From JADZEM01 sp046328125 (GTDB lineage Bacteria > Chloroflexota > UBA6077 > JACCZL01): a stretch of DNA of 64,000 nt. Location of the stretch: positions 62,001 to 126,000 of the forward strand of contig JAXLXF010000004.1 in the NCBI GenBank assembly GCA_046328125.1, in the 5' to 3' direction. Positions 1 through 8,327 of the stretch are shown here, in pieces. The translations under genes were made by a program, and so were the position numbers. The notes under the pieces were generated by a model that was given only the letters and a program-made list of their open reading frames with translations, searched no databases and was not told the origin of the DNA. Numbering within the stretch: position 1 is the stretch's first letter; every line of letters begins with the position of its first letter.

Positions 1-823
1 CCGTCCGAAGCTCGACAGCGTGCTCGGCGGCAGCCAGTTCGACGCGGTGCTGCACTTCGCGGCGTACGCTTACGTCGGCGAGTCGGTCACCAAGCCGGCC
101 AAATACTGGCGGAACAACGTGGCGTCCGGCATCGAGCTGCTGGACGCGATGCGGGCCAACGGCGTCTCAAAGATCGTCTTCTCGTCCACGTGCGCGACGT
201 ACGGCTACCCGGATTCTGTGCCGGTCACTGAGGACGAGCCGAAGAAGCCGGAGAGCCCGTACGGCGAGTCGAAGCTGACGTTCGAGCGGGTGCTCGCCTC
301 CTACGCCCACGCCTACGACCTGCGCTCGGTCAGCCTGCGCTACTTCAACGCGGCCGGAGCACGTCCAGACGGGACGCTCGGGGAGGATCACGAGCCAGAG
401 ACGCACCTGATCCCGCTGGTGCTACGAGTGGCCGCCGGCCGCGCGCCCAGCATCAAGGTGTTCGGCACGGACTACCCCACCCCTGACGGTACCTGCATCC
501 GCGACTACATCCACGTGGACGACCTCGCCAGCGCCCACATCCTGGCGCTCGGTGCGATGGACGCGCCGGGCGCCTGTCGGGCGTTCAACCTCGGAACTGG
601 CAACGGCTACTCGGTGCGCGAGATCGTGGAGGCGTGCCGGCGGGTGACCGGCCGCGAGATCCCCGTCGAAGAGGTCGCGCGGCGCCCCGGCGACCCGGCC
701 GCGCTCTACGCCGACAACTCGCTGATCCGCCGCGAGCTCGGTTGGAGCCCGGAGTACATTGAGGTCGAGCAGATCGTCGCGACGGCCTGGCAGTGGCACG
801 CCAGAAGGTGGTCTGTGGGGTGA
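1..823 (+). CDS. galE: UDP-glucose 4-epimerase, 5'-truncated by window edge
   Basis: Interconverts UDP-glucose and UDP-galactose in the cytoplasm, feeding cell-envelope polysaccharide synthesis. The reading frame is open from base 2, so the N-terminal NAD-binding part with the Rossmann glycine motif lies outside the window. Visible hallmarks of the extended SDR family are LHFAAYAYVGESV, the catalytic YGESK (Tyr-x-x-x-Lys), LRYFNAAGA, and the substrate-binding stretch GTCIRDYIHVDDLA, followed by FNLGTGNGYSVREIV near the C-terminus. The last four codons (WSVG) and the stop are supplied by the first unit of a 20-bp tandem repeat that begins at 810, so the repeat has overlapped the gene end. Assignment to the GalE family is secure; exact sugar specificity is inferred. 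Confidence 0.93.
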   Translation, partial: RPKLDSVLGGSQFDAVLHFAAYAYVGESVTKPAKYWRNNVASGIELLDAMRANGVSKIVFSSTCATYGYPDSVPVTEDEPKKPESPYGESKLTFERVLASYAHAYDLRSVSLRYFNAAGARPDGTLGEDHEPETHLIPLVLRVAAGRAPSIKVFGTDYPTPDGTCIRDYIHVDDLASAHILALGAMDAPGACRAFNLGTGNGYSVREIVEACRRVTGREIPVEEVARRPGDPAALYADNSLIRRELGWSPEYIEVEQIVATAWQWHARRWSVG

Positions 824-909
824 GGCCGGGGATGCTGGGTTGAGGTCGGGGTCCGTGGGGTGAGGCCGAGGATCGTGGGGTGAGGCCAGGGTCCGTGGAC
901 TGAAGTCCA
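810..909. repeat. five-unit 20-bp tandem repeat at galE 3' end
   Basis: Five consecutive imperfect 20-bp units, consensus close to GGTCCGTGGGGTGAGGCCGG, start inside the last codons of galE and supply its stop codon. The final unit has diverged into a palindrome. No open frame crosses it. Confidence 0.8.
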
Positions 910-939
910 CGTCTACCATTGGTGCGTGGCTACGCCACG
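894..939. other. two small hairpins after galE
   Basis: CGTGGACT and AGTCCACG form a perfect 8-bp stem with a 2-nt spacer at 894-911. CGTGGC and GCCACG form a second stem with a 3-nt loop at 925-939. There is no T-run, so these could be a factor-dependent terminator, an mRNA end-stabilising structure or part of a dispersed palindromic repeat. Confidence 0.4.
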
Positions 940-1027
940 ACGGAGACAGGCCGTCCGTCGCGGACCGACGGTGTAACGGGGTCGAGGGCTTCCCAGGCCA
1001 GGACCGGCGCGCTATCATGAGTGCACT

Positions 1028-1684
1028 ATGGTCGGACGCGCAATGACGCTCGTCCTGTGGATTGGCTGGCCGTGTGCGCTGGCCGTCGTCGTCGGACTGG
1101 CTGGGCTGAGTCTGGCGCAGGACAGCATGCCGGATGGACGGCGGCTGTCTACGTCGGTCTACGGCAAGTTCGAGGCGCTCACCGTCTGCGTCGATTCCGT
1201 GACTGGCGAGCGCCACGAGGCTGAGACGGCACGCGAGCTGGTGGGGGAGTCGCTGCACGGGCTCACGATGCCTGGACCGTACCTGTTCACGCTGCCGGCG
1301 GCTGTGGACAGTGGCTGCCCGCGCGAGGCAGCCCACTACGGTGCGAACACGAAGTCGCGGCGCGTCGCCAACCGTGGCGGCGACAGTCGCCCCGCGCCGA
1401 GCCCGTACCAGCTGCACGTCTTCCTGGTGCCGGAGACTTCGCTACAGATGCTGAACCTCGAGCCGGACCTGGCCGACCGACGCGTGGTCGTGGAGGAGTA
1501 CGCCTTCGAGGGGATGGACGGCAGCGCGACCGTCCGCGCCGTGACCTACGGGCTGTATGCGACCCCGGCGGAGCTGCAGGACGGCCCGGAGCTGCGCCAG
1601 TTCTTCCAGCACGCGCTCCAGATGAAGTCGCAGCTGGGGGCGCCGCCGGGGACCGGCCAGCGCTCGTTGGGCGGCAATCAGTAG
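1028..1684 (+). CDS. hypothetical secreted protein, 218 aa
   Basis: I do not recognise this protein. The N-terminus carries a hydrophobic segment at residues 8-29 ending in LSLAQD, which reads as a signal peptide or uncleaved anchor, so the protein is probably exported. Two cysteines (in LTVCVD and DSGCPR) could form a disulfide. The rest is soluble-looking, with the C-terminal 20 residues low in complexity. A TATCAT box at 1013-1018 sits about 10 nt before the ATG, suggesting a near-leaderless transcript. An in-frame ATG at 1043 is the alternative start. It stands alone between galE and a gene pair on the opposite strand. Confidence 0.7.
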   Translation: MVGRAMTLVLWIGWPCALAVVVGLAGLSLAQDSMPDGRRLSTSVYGKFEALTVCVDSVTGERHEAETARELVGESLHGLTMPGPYLFTLPAAVDSGCPREAAHYGANTKSRRVANRGGDSRPAPSPYQLHVFLVPETSLQMLNLEPDLADRRVVVEEYAFEGMDGSATVRAVTYGLYATPAELQDGPELRQFFQHALQMKSQLGAPPGTGQRSLGGNQ

Positions 1685-1685
1685 G

Positions 1686-1747
1686 CAAGCAGACGAGGTA
1701 CGAGAAGACGAATGGTGAGCAGGCGAGAGACGAAAGGCGAGGGACGA
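1686..1747. repeat. GA-rich repeat with partial seven-base period
   Basis: Directly after the upstream stop codon runs a GA-rich stretch in which the words GCGAGAG, ACGAAAG, GCGAGGG and ACGAGTC follow each other at seven-base spacing. The word AGAAGACGAATGG occurs here and again at 1766, where it overlaps the 3' end of the converging methyltransferase gene. It resembles the other heptad repeats in this window. Confidence 0.5.
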
Positions 1748-1760
1748 GTCTGGGTCGGGA

Positions 1761-2261
1761 TCAGAAGACGAATGGGATCAGCTTCGCGACCCGGCGGCGG
1801 TACCAACGGTACTCGGGAAACCGCTCGTCCAGCCACGCCTCTTCGACGTTCGCCTTGGCGTTGAAGAAGACGGCCAACCCGAAGGATGCCAGCAGCCCGA
1901 GCCAGCCCCCGTTCAGCAATGCCCACCCAAATGTTGCGATTGTGCCGCCGCCGTAGATCGGATGGCGGGCGACGCCGTAGACGCCGGTCTGGATCAGGCG
2001 GGCGTCAGGCAGCGGCTTCGGGAAGGGCGTCAGACCCGGGCCGAGCCGAAGCAGTCCGGCCAGGAACAGGGTCACGCCCGAGACGAGCAGGCCCGCCCCG
2101 AGCCACCGGGCCGGCACGAGAAGCGCATGTGGGAGCGTCGGCCCAACGCGGGCGGCGTACAGTGTCAGTGCCGTCAGCGGGAACTGGGCCAGCACCCAGG
2201 CGCCGCCGCGCGACCAGAGATCGTCGCGACCAGGTCGCTCGTCGTCGGGCACGACCCTCAT
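1761..2261 (-). CDS. ICMT/phospholipid-type membrane methyltransferase
   Basis: Small integral-membrane methyltransferase (166 aa) of the isoprenylcysteine carboxyl methyltransferase/phosphatidylethanolamine N-methyltransferase superfamily, which uses SAM to methylate lipids or lipid-linked substrates. Hydrophobic helices lie at about residues 22-38, 48-72 and 113-135. The family signature is clear in the C-terminal half: GVYGVARHPIYGG, then EEAWLDERFPEYRWYRRRV and a terminal LIP motif. The ATG overlaps the stop of the upstream NUDIX gene by 4 bp (ATGA), so the two are co-translated. The substrate cannot be told from sequence; bacterial members often act on unidentified lipids. Confidence 0.82.
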   Translation of the reverse strand: MRVVPDDERPGRDDLWSRGGAWVLAQFPLTALTLYAARVGPTLPHALLVPARWLGAGLLVSGVTLFLAGLLRLGPGLTPFPKPLPDARLIQTGVYGVARHPIYGGGTIATFGWALLNGGWLGLLASFGLAVFFNAKANVEEAWLDERFPEYRWYRRRVAKLIPFVF

Positions 2262-2860
2262 TCCCCGGCGCCCTCGCCGGCTCGGAGAGCAGACCTCAGC
2301 GAGCCAACTCCGTCTCGCCCGCTCGTGGTGGGAGGGTGACCACTCGGCTCGTCATCCGCTCGCAGGCTCTCCTGCGCCTCCAGCGCGCGTTCCACCAGCC
2401 GCCGCGTATCGGCGGTCATGGCTGGCAGGCCGGCTGGCGCGAAGTAGCCGATCCGGTCGGTCTCGTGGCTGGGGCGGAAGCCGGTGTCACGGAGGACCGT
2501 ACACGCGAACGCCATGCTGATCTCGCCGTACGGGCCACTCCCGATGTCGAGGACGCGGCCCGCCACAATCTCCAACCCGGTCTCCTCGAACGTCTCGCGC
2601 GCCGCTGCCTGACGGGGGTTCTCGCCGCGTGCGAGCCAGCCGCCGGGAGCCGCCCAGCGGACGCCCTCGCGGTGGTAGGTCTGGCGCACCAGCAACACTC
2701 GACCATCCGCGTCCCGCACGATTGCGACCGCCCCGATTGGGAAGCGTGGGTACAGAATCCGGATCGCGAGGCGGCGAGCCGACATCGGCAGATACCGCCA
2801 GATCAAGAGGAGAACGCGGTGTCCGTTGCCCGCCACGAGGTGCGCGATCCGACTCACCAT
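2258..2860 (-). CDS. NUDIX hydrolase
   Basis: Hydrolyses a nucleoside diphosphate linked to another moiety. The complete Nudix box is present as GWLARGE followed seven residues later by RETFEETGLE, matching Gx5Ex7REUxEExGU, so it should be catalytically competent. It is 200 aa, longer than minimal NUDIX enzymes: a hydrophobic/basic N-terminus of about 40 residues precedes the domain, and a disordered Ser/Gly/Ala tail of about 30 residues follows. It overlaps the membrane methyltransferase gene by 4 bp and is divergent from the GH3 gene (77 bp between starts). No clear Shine-Dalgarno precedes the ATG. Substrate is unknown. Confidence 0.88.
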   Translation of the reverse strand: MVSRIAHLVAGNGHRVLLLIWRYLPMSARRLAIRILYPRFPIGAVAIVRDADGRVLLVRQTYHREGVRWAAPGGWLARGENPRQAAARETFEETGLEIVAGRVLDIGSGPYGEISMAFACTVLRDTGFRPSHETDRIGYFAPAGLPAMTADTRRLVERALEAQESLRADDEPSGHPPTTSGRDGVGSLRSALRAGEGAGE

Positions 2861-2937
2861 GGCCGGGAGTGTACCAGTCTGTGACAGTCCGTACCCGGCA
2901 TGGGCGGTATAGTTGACGAGCTTAGCAAGGGGTCAGC

Positions 2938-4533
2938 ATGCCCAGGGAGCAGGATCGCGTGCAGGCGCAGGCACAGCTCGGCGAGCGGTATCGGGCGCAG
3001 GGCTCGTCGGGGGTCTCCCCCTGGCTGGTCGTCGGGATCGTGGTGCTCGCGGCGAGCCTGGTGGCCGTCGGAGCGACCGTGATTTTGAGCTCGCTGCGGG
3101 GCGACCCGTCCAGCACCGCGAGCAAGCCCGACTCAGGACAGACGCCGCCGGGACAGCCGCGCCCGACCTCCCAGGTGTTCACGGTCGGGCGACAGGACGG
3201 CGGCTCGGACGCCAACCCGACGCCCACCACCGGCACCGGACCGGGCCTCGCGCCGCCGGCCAGCTCCGGGGCCGGCCGCCCGCTGTTCGTGCCGCAGCCG
3301 CCCGTGGACCAGGCGCCGACGGCCTCGCCCGGCGGCGGCCAGGGTCAGGCGTCGCCCGCGCCGTCGCCCGCCGACGGGGGGCAGCCGCAGGCGACGACCG
3401 GCCCGGCGACGGGTGGCTCGCCGTCCACCGCCGCCTCGCCGTCAGCCCCAGCCACCACCTACGACCAGGCCGTCGAGAGCGCGATGTCCCGCCTGACCAC
3501 CGACGAGGACAAGGTCGGACAGCTGCTGTTGCTGGCCTGGATCGGCAACACCGCCGAGCAGGCGCGCCCGGAGCTGGCCGACCTGCGAGCCGGCGGGATC
3601 GTCTTCGTCCAGAACACGGCCTCCAGCGCCGAGGCGAAGTCGATCAACCAGGGACTCCAGCGGATCGCGGCGGACGCCAACCTGCTTCCGCCGCTGACCG
3701 CTATCGATCACGAGGGCGGCATCGTCCAGCGCATCAAGGACGTGCCGAATCTGGGGAACAACTGGGTCTTTGGGCGATTGCGGCCATCGAACGCCGATGC
3801 CTGCGACCGTGGTCTCAAGCACGCTCAGGTGCTCAAGGACATGGGCTTCACGATGAACCTCGCGCCGGTCCTGGACGTCAACAACAACCCGGCCAATCCC
3901 GTCATCGGCGAGCGCTCGTACTCGGACGATCCGCAGCTTGTCGCCCGGCTCGGCGCGGCCTATATTCGAGGGCTGCAGGGAGGCGGCGTGGCGGCAGTCG
4001 GCAAGCACTTCCCGGGACACGGCAACACCAGCGTCGATTCGCACGTCGGGCTGCCCTCGCTGCCGCAAAGCGTGGACGAGCTGGAGAAGATCGAGCTGGT
4101 GCCGTTCAGGCGTGCTGTCGCACCGGAAACTGGCGTGGCCGGGATCATGTCGGCGCACATCGTGTTTCCCGCCGTGGACCCCTCTGGCTTGCCGGCCACG
4201 CTCTCACGGGCCGTGATGACCGGCCTGCTGCGGGATCGCCTCGGCTTTCAGGGGCTGGCGCTGAGCGACGACATGGGCGGCATGAAGGCGATCACCGACA
4301 ACTTCGCGCCCGGCGAGGCGGCCGTCCGCGCGGTCCAGGCCGGCGTGGACATGATCACCCTCTCGACCGACGTCGCCGGCCAGCGGGTTTCGCGGAACGC
4401 GCTGCTGGCGGCGGTGCGGTCCGGCTCGATCTCCCGGGATCGGCTGGATCAGGCAGTCCGCAACGTGCTGCAAGTGAAAGCGCGCTACGGACTGCTCGGC
4501 GTGCCGGCCCAGGTTGGAGGCGGCTGCTCGTGA
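2938..4533 (+). CDS. membrane-anchored GH3 beta-N-acetylhexosaminidase (NagZ-like)
   Basis: A 531-aa glycoside hydrolase family 3 protein. Residues 30-55 form a single transmembrane anchor, residues 56-175 a Pro/Ser/Thr/Gly-rich spacer, and residues 176-525 the catalytic barrel, which is therefore displayed outside the membrane. NagZ-type hallmarks are IDHEGGIVQR, the His/Asp loop KHFPGHGNTSVDSH near residue 355, and ALSDDMGGM near residue 442, which contains the nucleophile Asp. Family members cleave GlcNAc from peptidoglycan fragments; cytosolic NagZ has no anchor, so this protein would act on the wall or on exogenous chitin or muropeptides. A TATAGT box lies at 2908-2913. The stop codon overlaps the GTG of the receptor kinase (GTGA), indicating translational coupling. 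Confidence 0.9.
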   Translation: MPREQDRVQAQAQLGERYRAQGSSGVSPWLVVGIVVLAASLVAVGATVILSSLRGDPSSTASKPDSGQTPPGQPRPTSQVFTVGRQDGGSDANPTPTTGTGPGLAPPASSGAGRPLFVPQPPVDQAPTASPGGGQGQASPAPSPADGGQPQATTGPATGGSPSTAASPSAPATTYDQAVESAMSRLTTDEDKVGQLLLLAWIGNTAEQARPELADLRAGGIVFVQNTASSAEAKSINQGLQRIAADANLLPPLTAIDHEGGIVQRIKDVPNLGNNWVFGRLRPSNADACDRGLKHAQVLKDMGFTMNLAPVLDVNNNPANPVIGERSYSDDPQLVARLGAAYIRGLQGGGVAAVGKHFPGHGNTSVDSHVGLPSLPQSVDELEKIELVPFRRAVAPETGVAGIMSAHIVFPAVDPSGLPATLSRAVMTGLLRDRLGFQGLALSDDMGGMKAITDNFAPGEAAVRAVQAGVDMITLSTDVAGQRVSRNALLAAVRSGSISRDRLDQAVRNVLQVKARYGLLGVPAQVGGGCS

Positions 4534-6866
4534 GGTTGGGGCGCGGGCGACAGCTCCTGCTGGGAGTCGCCGCGCTCCTGCCGACCGTGCTGTGTCTCGC
4601 CGGACCCGTCACAGCCGAGGCTGTCGTGCCCCCATCCGTCGAGGTGCGCCAGGGCCAGACCGTCCAGGTGGACATCGGCGGCGACGCGATCGTCGGGCGG
4701 CCAGTGGACGTCACCGTGCGGGCCGCCAACCCGGCTGGTGACGCCAACCAGGGCAGTTTGACCATCTCGCTGCCCGGCAACCCGAGCGTCGAGATCGTGA
4801 GCGCGTCGGCGCCCGGCGCCCGGGTCTACCAGCCCGGCCAGGACATGTACAACTTCGGCACCGGCAAGCAGGCGCCGATCAGAGTGCCAGCCGTGGAGCT
4901 CTATCTCAACTCCTGGCCGACGGGCGTGGGGCATGAGCTCAAGCTGCGGTTGACCGCCAGTGGGCCGTATTCGATCCTGGCACGGGCCTCCTTCAGGCGG
5001 ACCAACGGCACGTTCCTGCATCTGCCTGCCAGCGGCGCGACCGACCAGCAGGGGGCGACGAGCCGCCAGCTGGACATCACACCCCGCCAGCCAGTCCAGC
5101 CGACGACCCCGCCTCCGAAGCCAACCATCCCGCCGATCCCGACCGTCGCGCCGCCGCCGGCGCAGCCAGCGCCGCCTGCTCCCACCGAAGCGCCGGCCAA
5201 GCCGACCGAGCCAGCTCCGAAGCCAGCCGAGGCCATTGCGAAGCCAACCGAGGTGACCGGGCCGGAGCCGGCCGCGAAGCCAGGTGAAGCGCCGACGAAG
5301 CCGGGCGAGCCACAGCAGCCGTCCGTGGCGCAGCCAACCTCGAAGCCGTCCAGCGTCGGCTCGATCCAGTCCACGCCGAGCGGACTGCCGCCGACGCCGC
5401 TCCCCCCAACACCGGCCCCGTCGAGCGACAACGGGCCGTCCGTGCCACTGCTACTGGCCGGGCTCGGCATCATGGTGCTGGGCGTCGCCATCGGACTGGT
5501 AGCGGTGATTCTGGTGTTGCGGCGTCGGACCCCGTCCCCGGGGGCGACCTCCGGCAGCTGGCCGGGATTCGGCGGGCCGTACGGGCCAGCCGGGTACGGT
5601 CCGGCCGGCTACGGCCCGAGCGGGACCGGGCGGATGCCTGGTGCGCAGGGCGGTATGGCCGGCGGCACGCCGTATGGGACGCCGTCCTACCCTGGCAGTA
5701 TGCCGCCGACGGGAGCGCCCCCGTCCGGGACCCAACCGTGGATCCGGGGTGCACAGGCAGGGCGTGACGAGTCGCAGAGCTGGCCGGGCACGCCAGACCA
5801 GGCCGGCGGTCCGTCAGGCAGGCCGCCGGCGCCGCCGGCCGGTTCGCCGCTGGAGGGGACAACCCCGCCGTGGGACCGTCCGGCCACGCCTCCATGGCTC
5901 GGTCAGGCGAGCCAGCCGCCGGCGAGCGAGTCGTCGCGCGGTCCGGCTCCGCCCACGGTGTGGCGGCCCACGACGGGCGATGGGTCACGTGCAGGCGCGC
6001 CGCCGCCCGCGAATGGCCCCGAGGGGACAGACCTCGTCAGCCCGATCACCCCGGCTGGCGAGCGGTACACTCAGCGGACGCTGGTCGGGCAGGGCGGCAT
6101 GGGCTCGGTGTACCGGGCGTACGACTCGCGGCTCCAGCGTTGGGTCGCGCTCAAGATCATGCACGCCGATCTCGGCCCGCGCCACGGCTTCGTGGACCGC
6201 TTCATCCGTGAGGCCCAGGTCGCGGCGCTGCTGGAGCACCCGAACATCGTGACGGTGTACGACATCGAGCAGGTCGGCAACTCGATCCAGATGGTGATGT
6301 CCTGGATCGAGGGGCAGGATCTCCAGCACATCCTCGAGCGGGAGGGGGCGCTCCAGCCGGAGCGGATCGCCCGCCTGCTCGACCAGATGGCGGCGGCGCT
6401 CGACCACGCCCACCTGCGCGAGCGGCCGGTCCTCCATCGCGACATCAAGCCGTCGAACATCATGGTCACGCCGAGCGAGCGCGTGATTTTGACGGACTTC
6501 GGGATCGCGCGGCTGATCGGGGACGTCTCGCTGACGATGACCGGCCAGATGGTCGGGACGCCGGCGTTCATGGCGCCAGAGGTCGTCCAGGGCGAGCCAG
6601 CCGACGCCCGCGCCGACCTGTACGCGCTGGGAGTGGTGCTGTACCAGATGTTGACCGGGCGGGCGCCGTTCCGCGCCGAGACGCCGCTGGCGCTGATGCA
6701 CGCGCACGTCCACACCCCGCCGCCGCTGCCGCGCGCAGTGGTGCCAAACTTGCCGCCGGGCGTGGACCGAGTGCTGGCGCAGGCGCTCGCGAAGAACCCG
6801 GCCGAGCGGTACCAGACGGCTGGCGCCCTGGCCGCGGCGTTCCGGGCGGCGCTCGGCCTGAGATAG
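4530..6866 (+). CDS. receptor-like Ser/Thr protein kinase with C-terminal kinase domain
   Basis: A 778-aa protein starting at GTG 4530, nine bases after a GGAGG at 4516-4520 and overlapping the GH3 stop by 4 bp. The order of parts is unusual. A signal peptide (about 1-28) is followed by an extracytoplasmic beta-rich domain (about 30-185), then a Pro/Lys/Glu spacer of KPTE/KPAE repeats (about 186-300), one transmembrane helix (about 303-330), a cytoplasmic Gly/Pro/Tyr-rich juxtamembrane region with YGPAG repeats (to about 510), and the kinase at 513-775. Kinase motifs are complete: GQGGMGSVY, Lys542, HRDIKPSN (Asp638), DFG (Asp656) and GTPAFMAPE. PknB-type kinases place the catalytic domain first; here the layout is that of an animal or plant receptor kinase. 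Coupling to GH3 suggests wall-state sensing, which is inference. Confidence 0.9.
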   Translation: MRLGRGRQLLLGVAALLPTVLCLAGPVTAEAVVPPSVEVRQGQTVQVDIGGDAIVGRPVDVTVRAANPAGDANQGSLTISLPGNPSVEIVSASAPGARVYQPGQDMYNFGTGKQAPIRVPAVELYLNSWPTGVGHELKLRLTASGPYSILARASFRRTNGTFLHLPASGATDQQGATSRQLDITPRQPVQPTTPPPKPTIPPIPTVAPPPAQPAPPAPTEAPAKPTEPAPKPAEAIAKPTEVTGPEPAAKPGEAPTKPGEPQQPSVAQPTSKPSSVGSIQSTPSGLPPTPLPPTPAPSSDNGPSVPLLLAGLGIMVLGVAIGLVAVILVLRRRTPSPGATSGSWPGFGGPYGPAGYGPAGYGPSGTGRMPGAQGGMAGGTPYGTPSYPGSMPPTGAPPSGTQPWIRGAQAGRDESQSWPGTPDQAGGPSGRPPAPPAGSPLEGTTPPWDRPATPPWLGQASQPPASESSRGPAPPTVWRPTTGDGSRAGAPPPANGPEGTDLVSPITPAGERYTQRTLVGQGGMGSVYRAYDSRLQRWVALKIMHADLGPRHGFVDRFIREAQVAALLEHPNIVTVYDIEQVGNSIQMVMSWIEGQDLQHILEREGALQPERIARLLDQMAAALDHAHLRERPVLHRDIKPSNIMVTPSERVILTDFGIARLIGDVSLTMTGQMVGTPAFMAPEVVQGEPADARADLYALGVVLYQMLTGRAPFRAETPLALMHAHVHTPPPLPRAVVPNLPPGVDRVLAQALAKNPAERYQTAGALAAAFRAALGLR

Positions 6867-6920
6867 CGGACGTCGAGTCGGCTGCACTGTCCGGCCGGGT
6901 ACCGGTCGCGTTTCAAGATT

Positions 6921-6944
6921 CCAGGTCGTGACCTGGCCTATACT
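6921..6944 (+). promoter_or_regulatory. candidate promoter with overlapping palindromic operator
   Basis: CCAGGTC and GACCTGG (6921-6936, 2-nt spacer) form a perfect dyad immediately upstream of TATACT (6939-6944), a good -10 box. No convincing -35 hexamer lies at the expected distance, so the dyad may bind a regulator. It precedes the secreted protein gene at 7085 by about 140 nt. Confidence 0.4.
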
Positions 6945-7084
6945 GTCGCCGTCCTGGCGTCAGCGGCGCTCTGCGAGGCCGTTGCGACCTACGGAGCCGG
7001 AAGGACTGCCCTGAGGCGACGCATCGATGGCGATGCGATGCAAACGCCGAAGCGTCATTGCAGGCGATGCGATCGGAGTACCGT

Positions 7085-8200
7085 ATGTCCCGTCGGCAAA
7101 TAACCGTCTCGAGCGCGATATTGGCGCTGATTCTGCTGACCGGCAGTCTTACAGTCGTGATGGCGCAGGGTACATCGCCCGCCTATGGCGTGTACCGGGG
7201 CACCAGCTCCATCGGGACCGCGGTGACGCTCACCTTCGGGCCAAGCCGACTGGGACCTACCCTGCCCTTGCTTCAGGCCGAGTTCAACGATGGAGGCTGC
7301 ACCGGCAATCTTGGTTTCGTCGGTAAGCTCGGCGACGGACCCGAGCCGACGTTCACCATCGTCTCGCCAGCTGAGCCGCAGGCGATATCGATTCGCGGCC
7401 GGTTCCAGGACGGTGGCAAGGCAGCTGGGACGTTTGTGTGCCGGGGCGCCGAACGTTCCTGGTCGGCAATACTGACCGACCCCCTCCCGGACGGTACGGG
7501 CGGACCAGTCTCTGCCCAGCCGACAGCGGTCCCAGTGGCCTTCTGTCAGACTGGTGAGACGCCGGCCTTCCGCGACAAGCTGGCCGATCTGAAGGCGCAG
7601 GTCGGCGAACCGATGGGCGATCCGCTCGAGTGCGCGCACCCGGACCCGGCGAGCGGTGACACGGTTCAGCGCACCACGACTGGACTCGCGTACATCAGAG
7701 CTTCGACCGGCATCGTCACCTTCACCAACGGTGGGCATCGCTGGGCGTTGACGCCGTCCGGCCTCCTCGAATGGGACGGGCCGGAGCTCGATCCTCCAGC
7801 GACCACCGCGAATCAGACCCCACCATCGCCGACGACACCCTCGCTGCCCATCGGCGACCGACAGGCTGGCGCGCTGCGCGCACTCACGGACGACCTCACC
7901 GACGACGACACCTGCTACAAGCTGGGCCAGGCTGACGCGGCCCAGGATCAGGCCGCTGGCGTCCCCCTCAAGCTCGCGCCGGTAGCGGTGCCACCCCAGT
8001 TCCCGAATGGACGTGGCCCGGTTCGGCTGAGCGGCACCAGCGGCGGGGTGTTCTACAACCTGATTGCCTGGGTCGAGACCGATCGCTCCATCAAGGCTGA
8101 GGCGAGTGTCTCTGGCAGCCCTCAATCGACTCGATGTGGGCTGGCGTATCTGGACGGATACCGGGGAGCGCCGTTCAAGCCACCCTATCCGACGAACTGA
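7085..8200 (+). CDS. hypothetical secreted protein, 371 aa
   Basis: Function unknown. The start at ATG 7085 is chosen because GGAG at 7075-7078 lies six bases upstream; an in-frame ATG at 7058 lacks such a site. Residues 1-31 (SRRQITVSSAILALILLTG and on to VVMAQG) form a signal peptide, so the protein is exported. After an N-terminal beta-rich domain with two Cys (GGCTGN, TFVCRG), a middle module near residues 160-230 contains DPLECAHPDPASGDTVQRTT and a hydrophobic TFTNGGHRWALTPSGLLEW strand. Similar modules, as I recall them, recur in secreted Chloroflexota proteins, often beside peptidase or hydrolase domains. A Pro/Thr spacer precedes the C-terminal domain. Confidence 0.75.
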   Translation: MSRRQITVSSAILALILLTGSLTVVMAQGTSPAYGVYRGTSSIGTAVTLTFGPSRLGPTLPLLQAEFNDGGCTGNLGFVGKLGDGPEPTFTIVSPAEPQAISIRGRFQDGGKAAGTFVCRGAERSWSAILTDPLPDGTGGPVSAQPTAVPVAFCQTGETPAFRDKLADLKAQVGEPMGDPLECAHPDPASGDTVQRTTTGLAYIRASTGIVTFTNGGHRWALTPSGLLEWDGPELDPPATTANQTPPSPTTPSLPIGDRQAGALRALTDDLTDDDTCYKLGQADAAQDQAAGVPLKLAPVAVPPQFPNGRGPVRLSGTSGGVFYNLIAWVETDRSIKAEASVSGSPQSTRCGLAYLDGYRGAPFKPPYPTN

Positions 8201-8327
8201 CGACGTTGCTGGCTGGCTACCTTTAGCCGACGCGCACGCGCACCCAGGGGTGGGGAGGTGGGGCGGTCGTCACGTACACTGAACCCCGAAGCCAACGATG
8301 GAATCATCGAGCAGAGGGAGTCGAGCC

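Noticed and set aside
2913..6866. A 1317-aa continuous open frame spanning the GH3 gene and the kinase gene
   Set aside because: Its first 540 codons are an out-of-frame reading of GH3 with Arg/Ala-rich nonsense composition. The true kinase start is GTG 4530 with a good ribosome-binding site.
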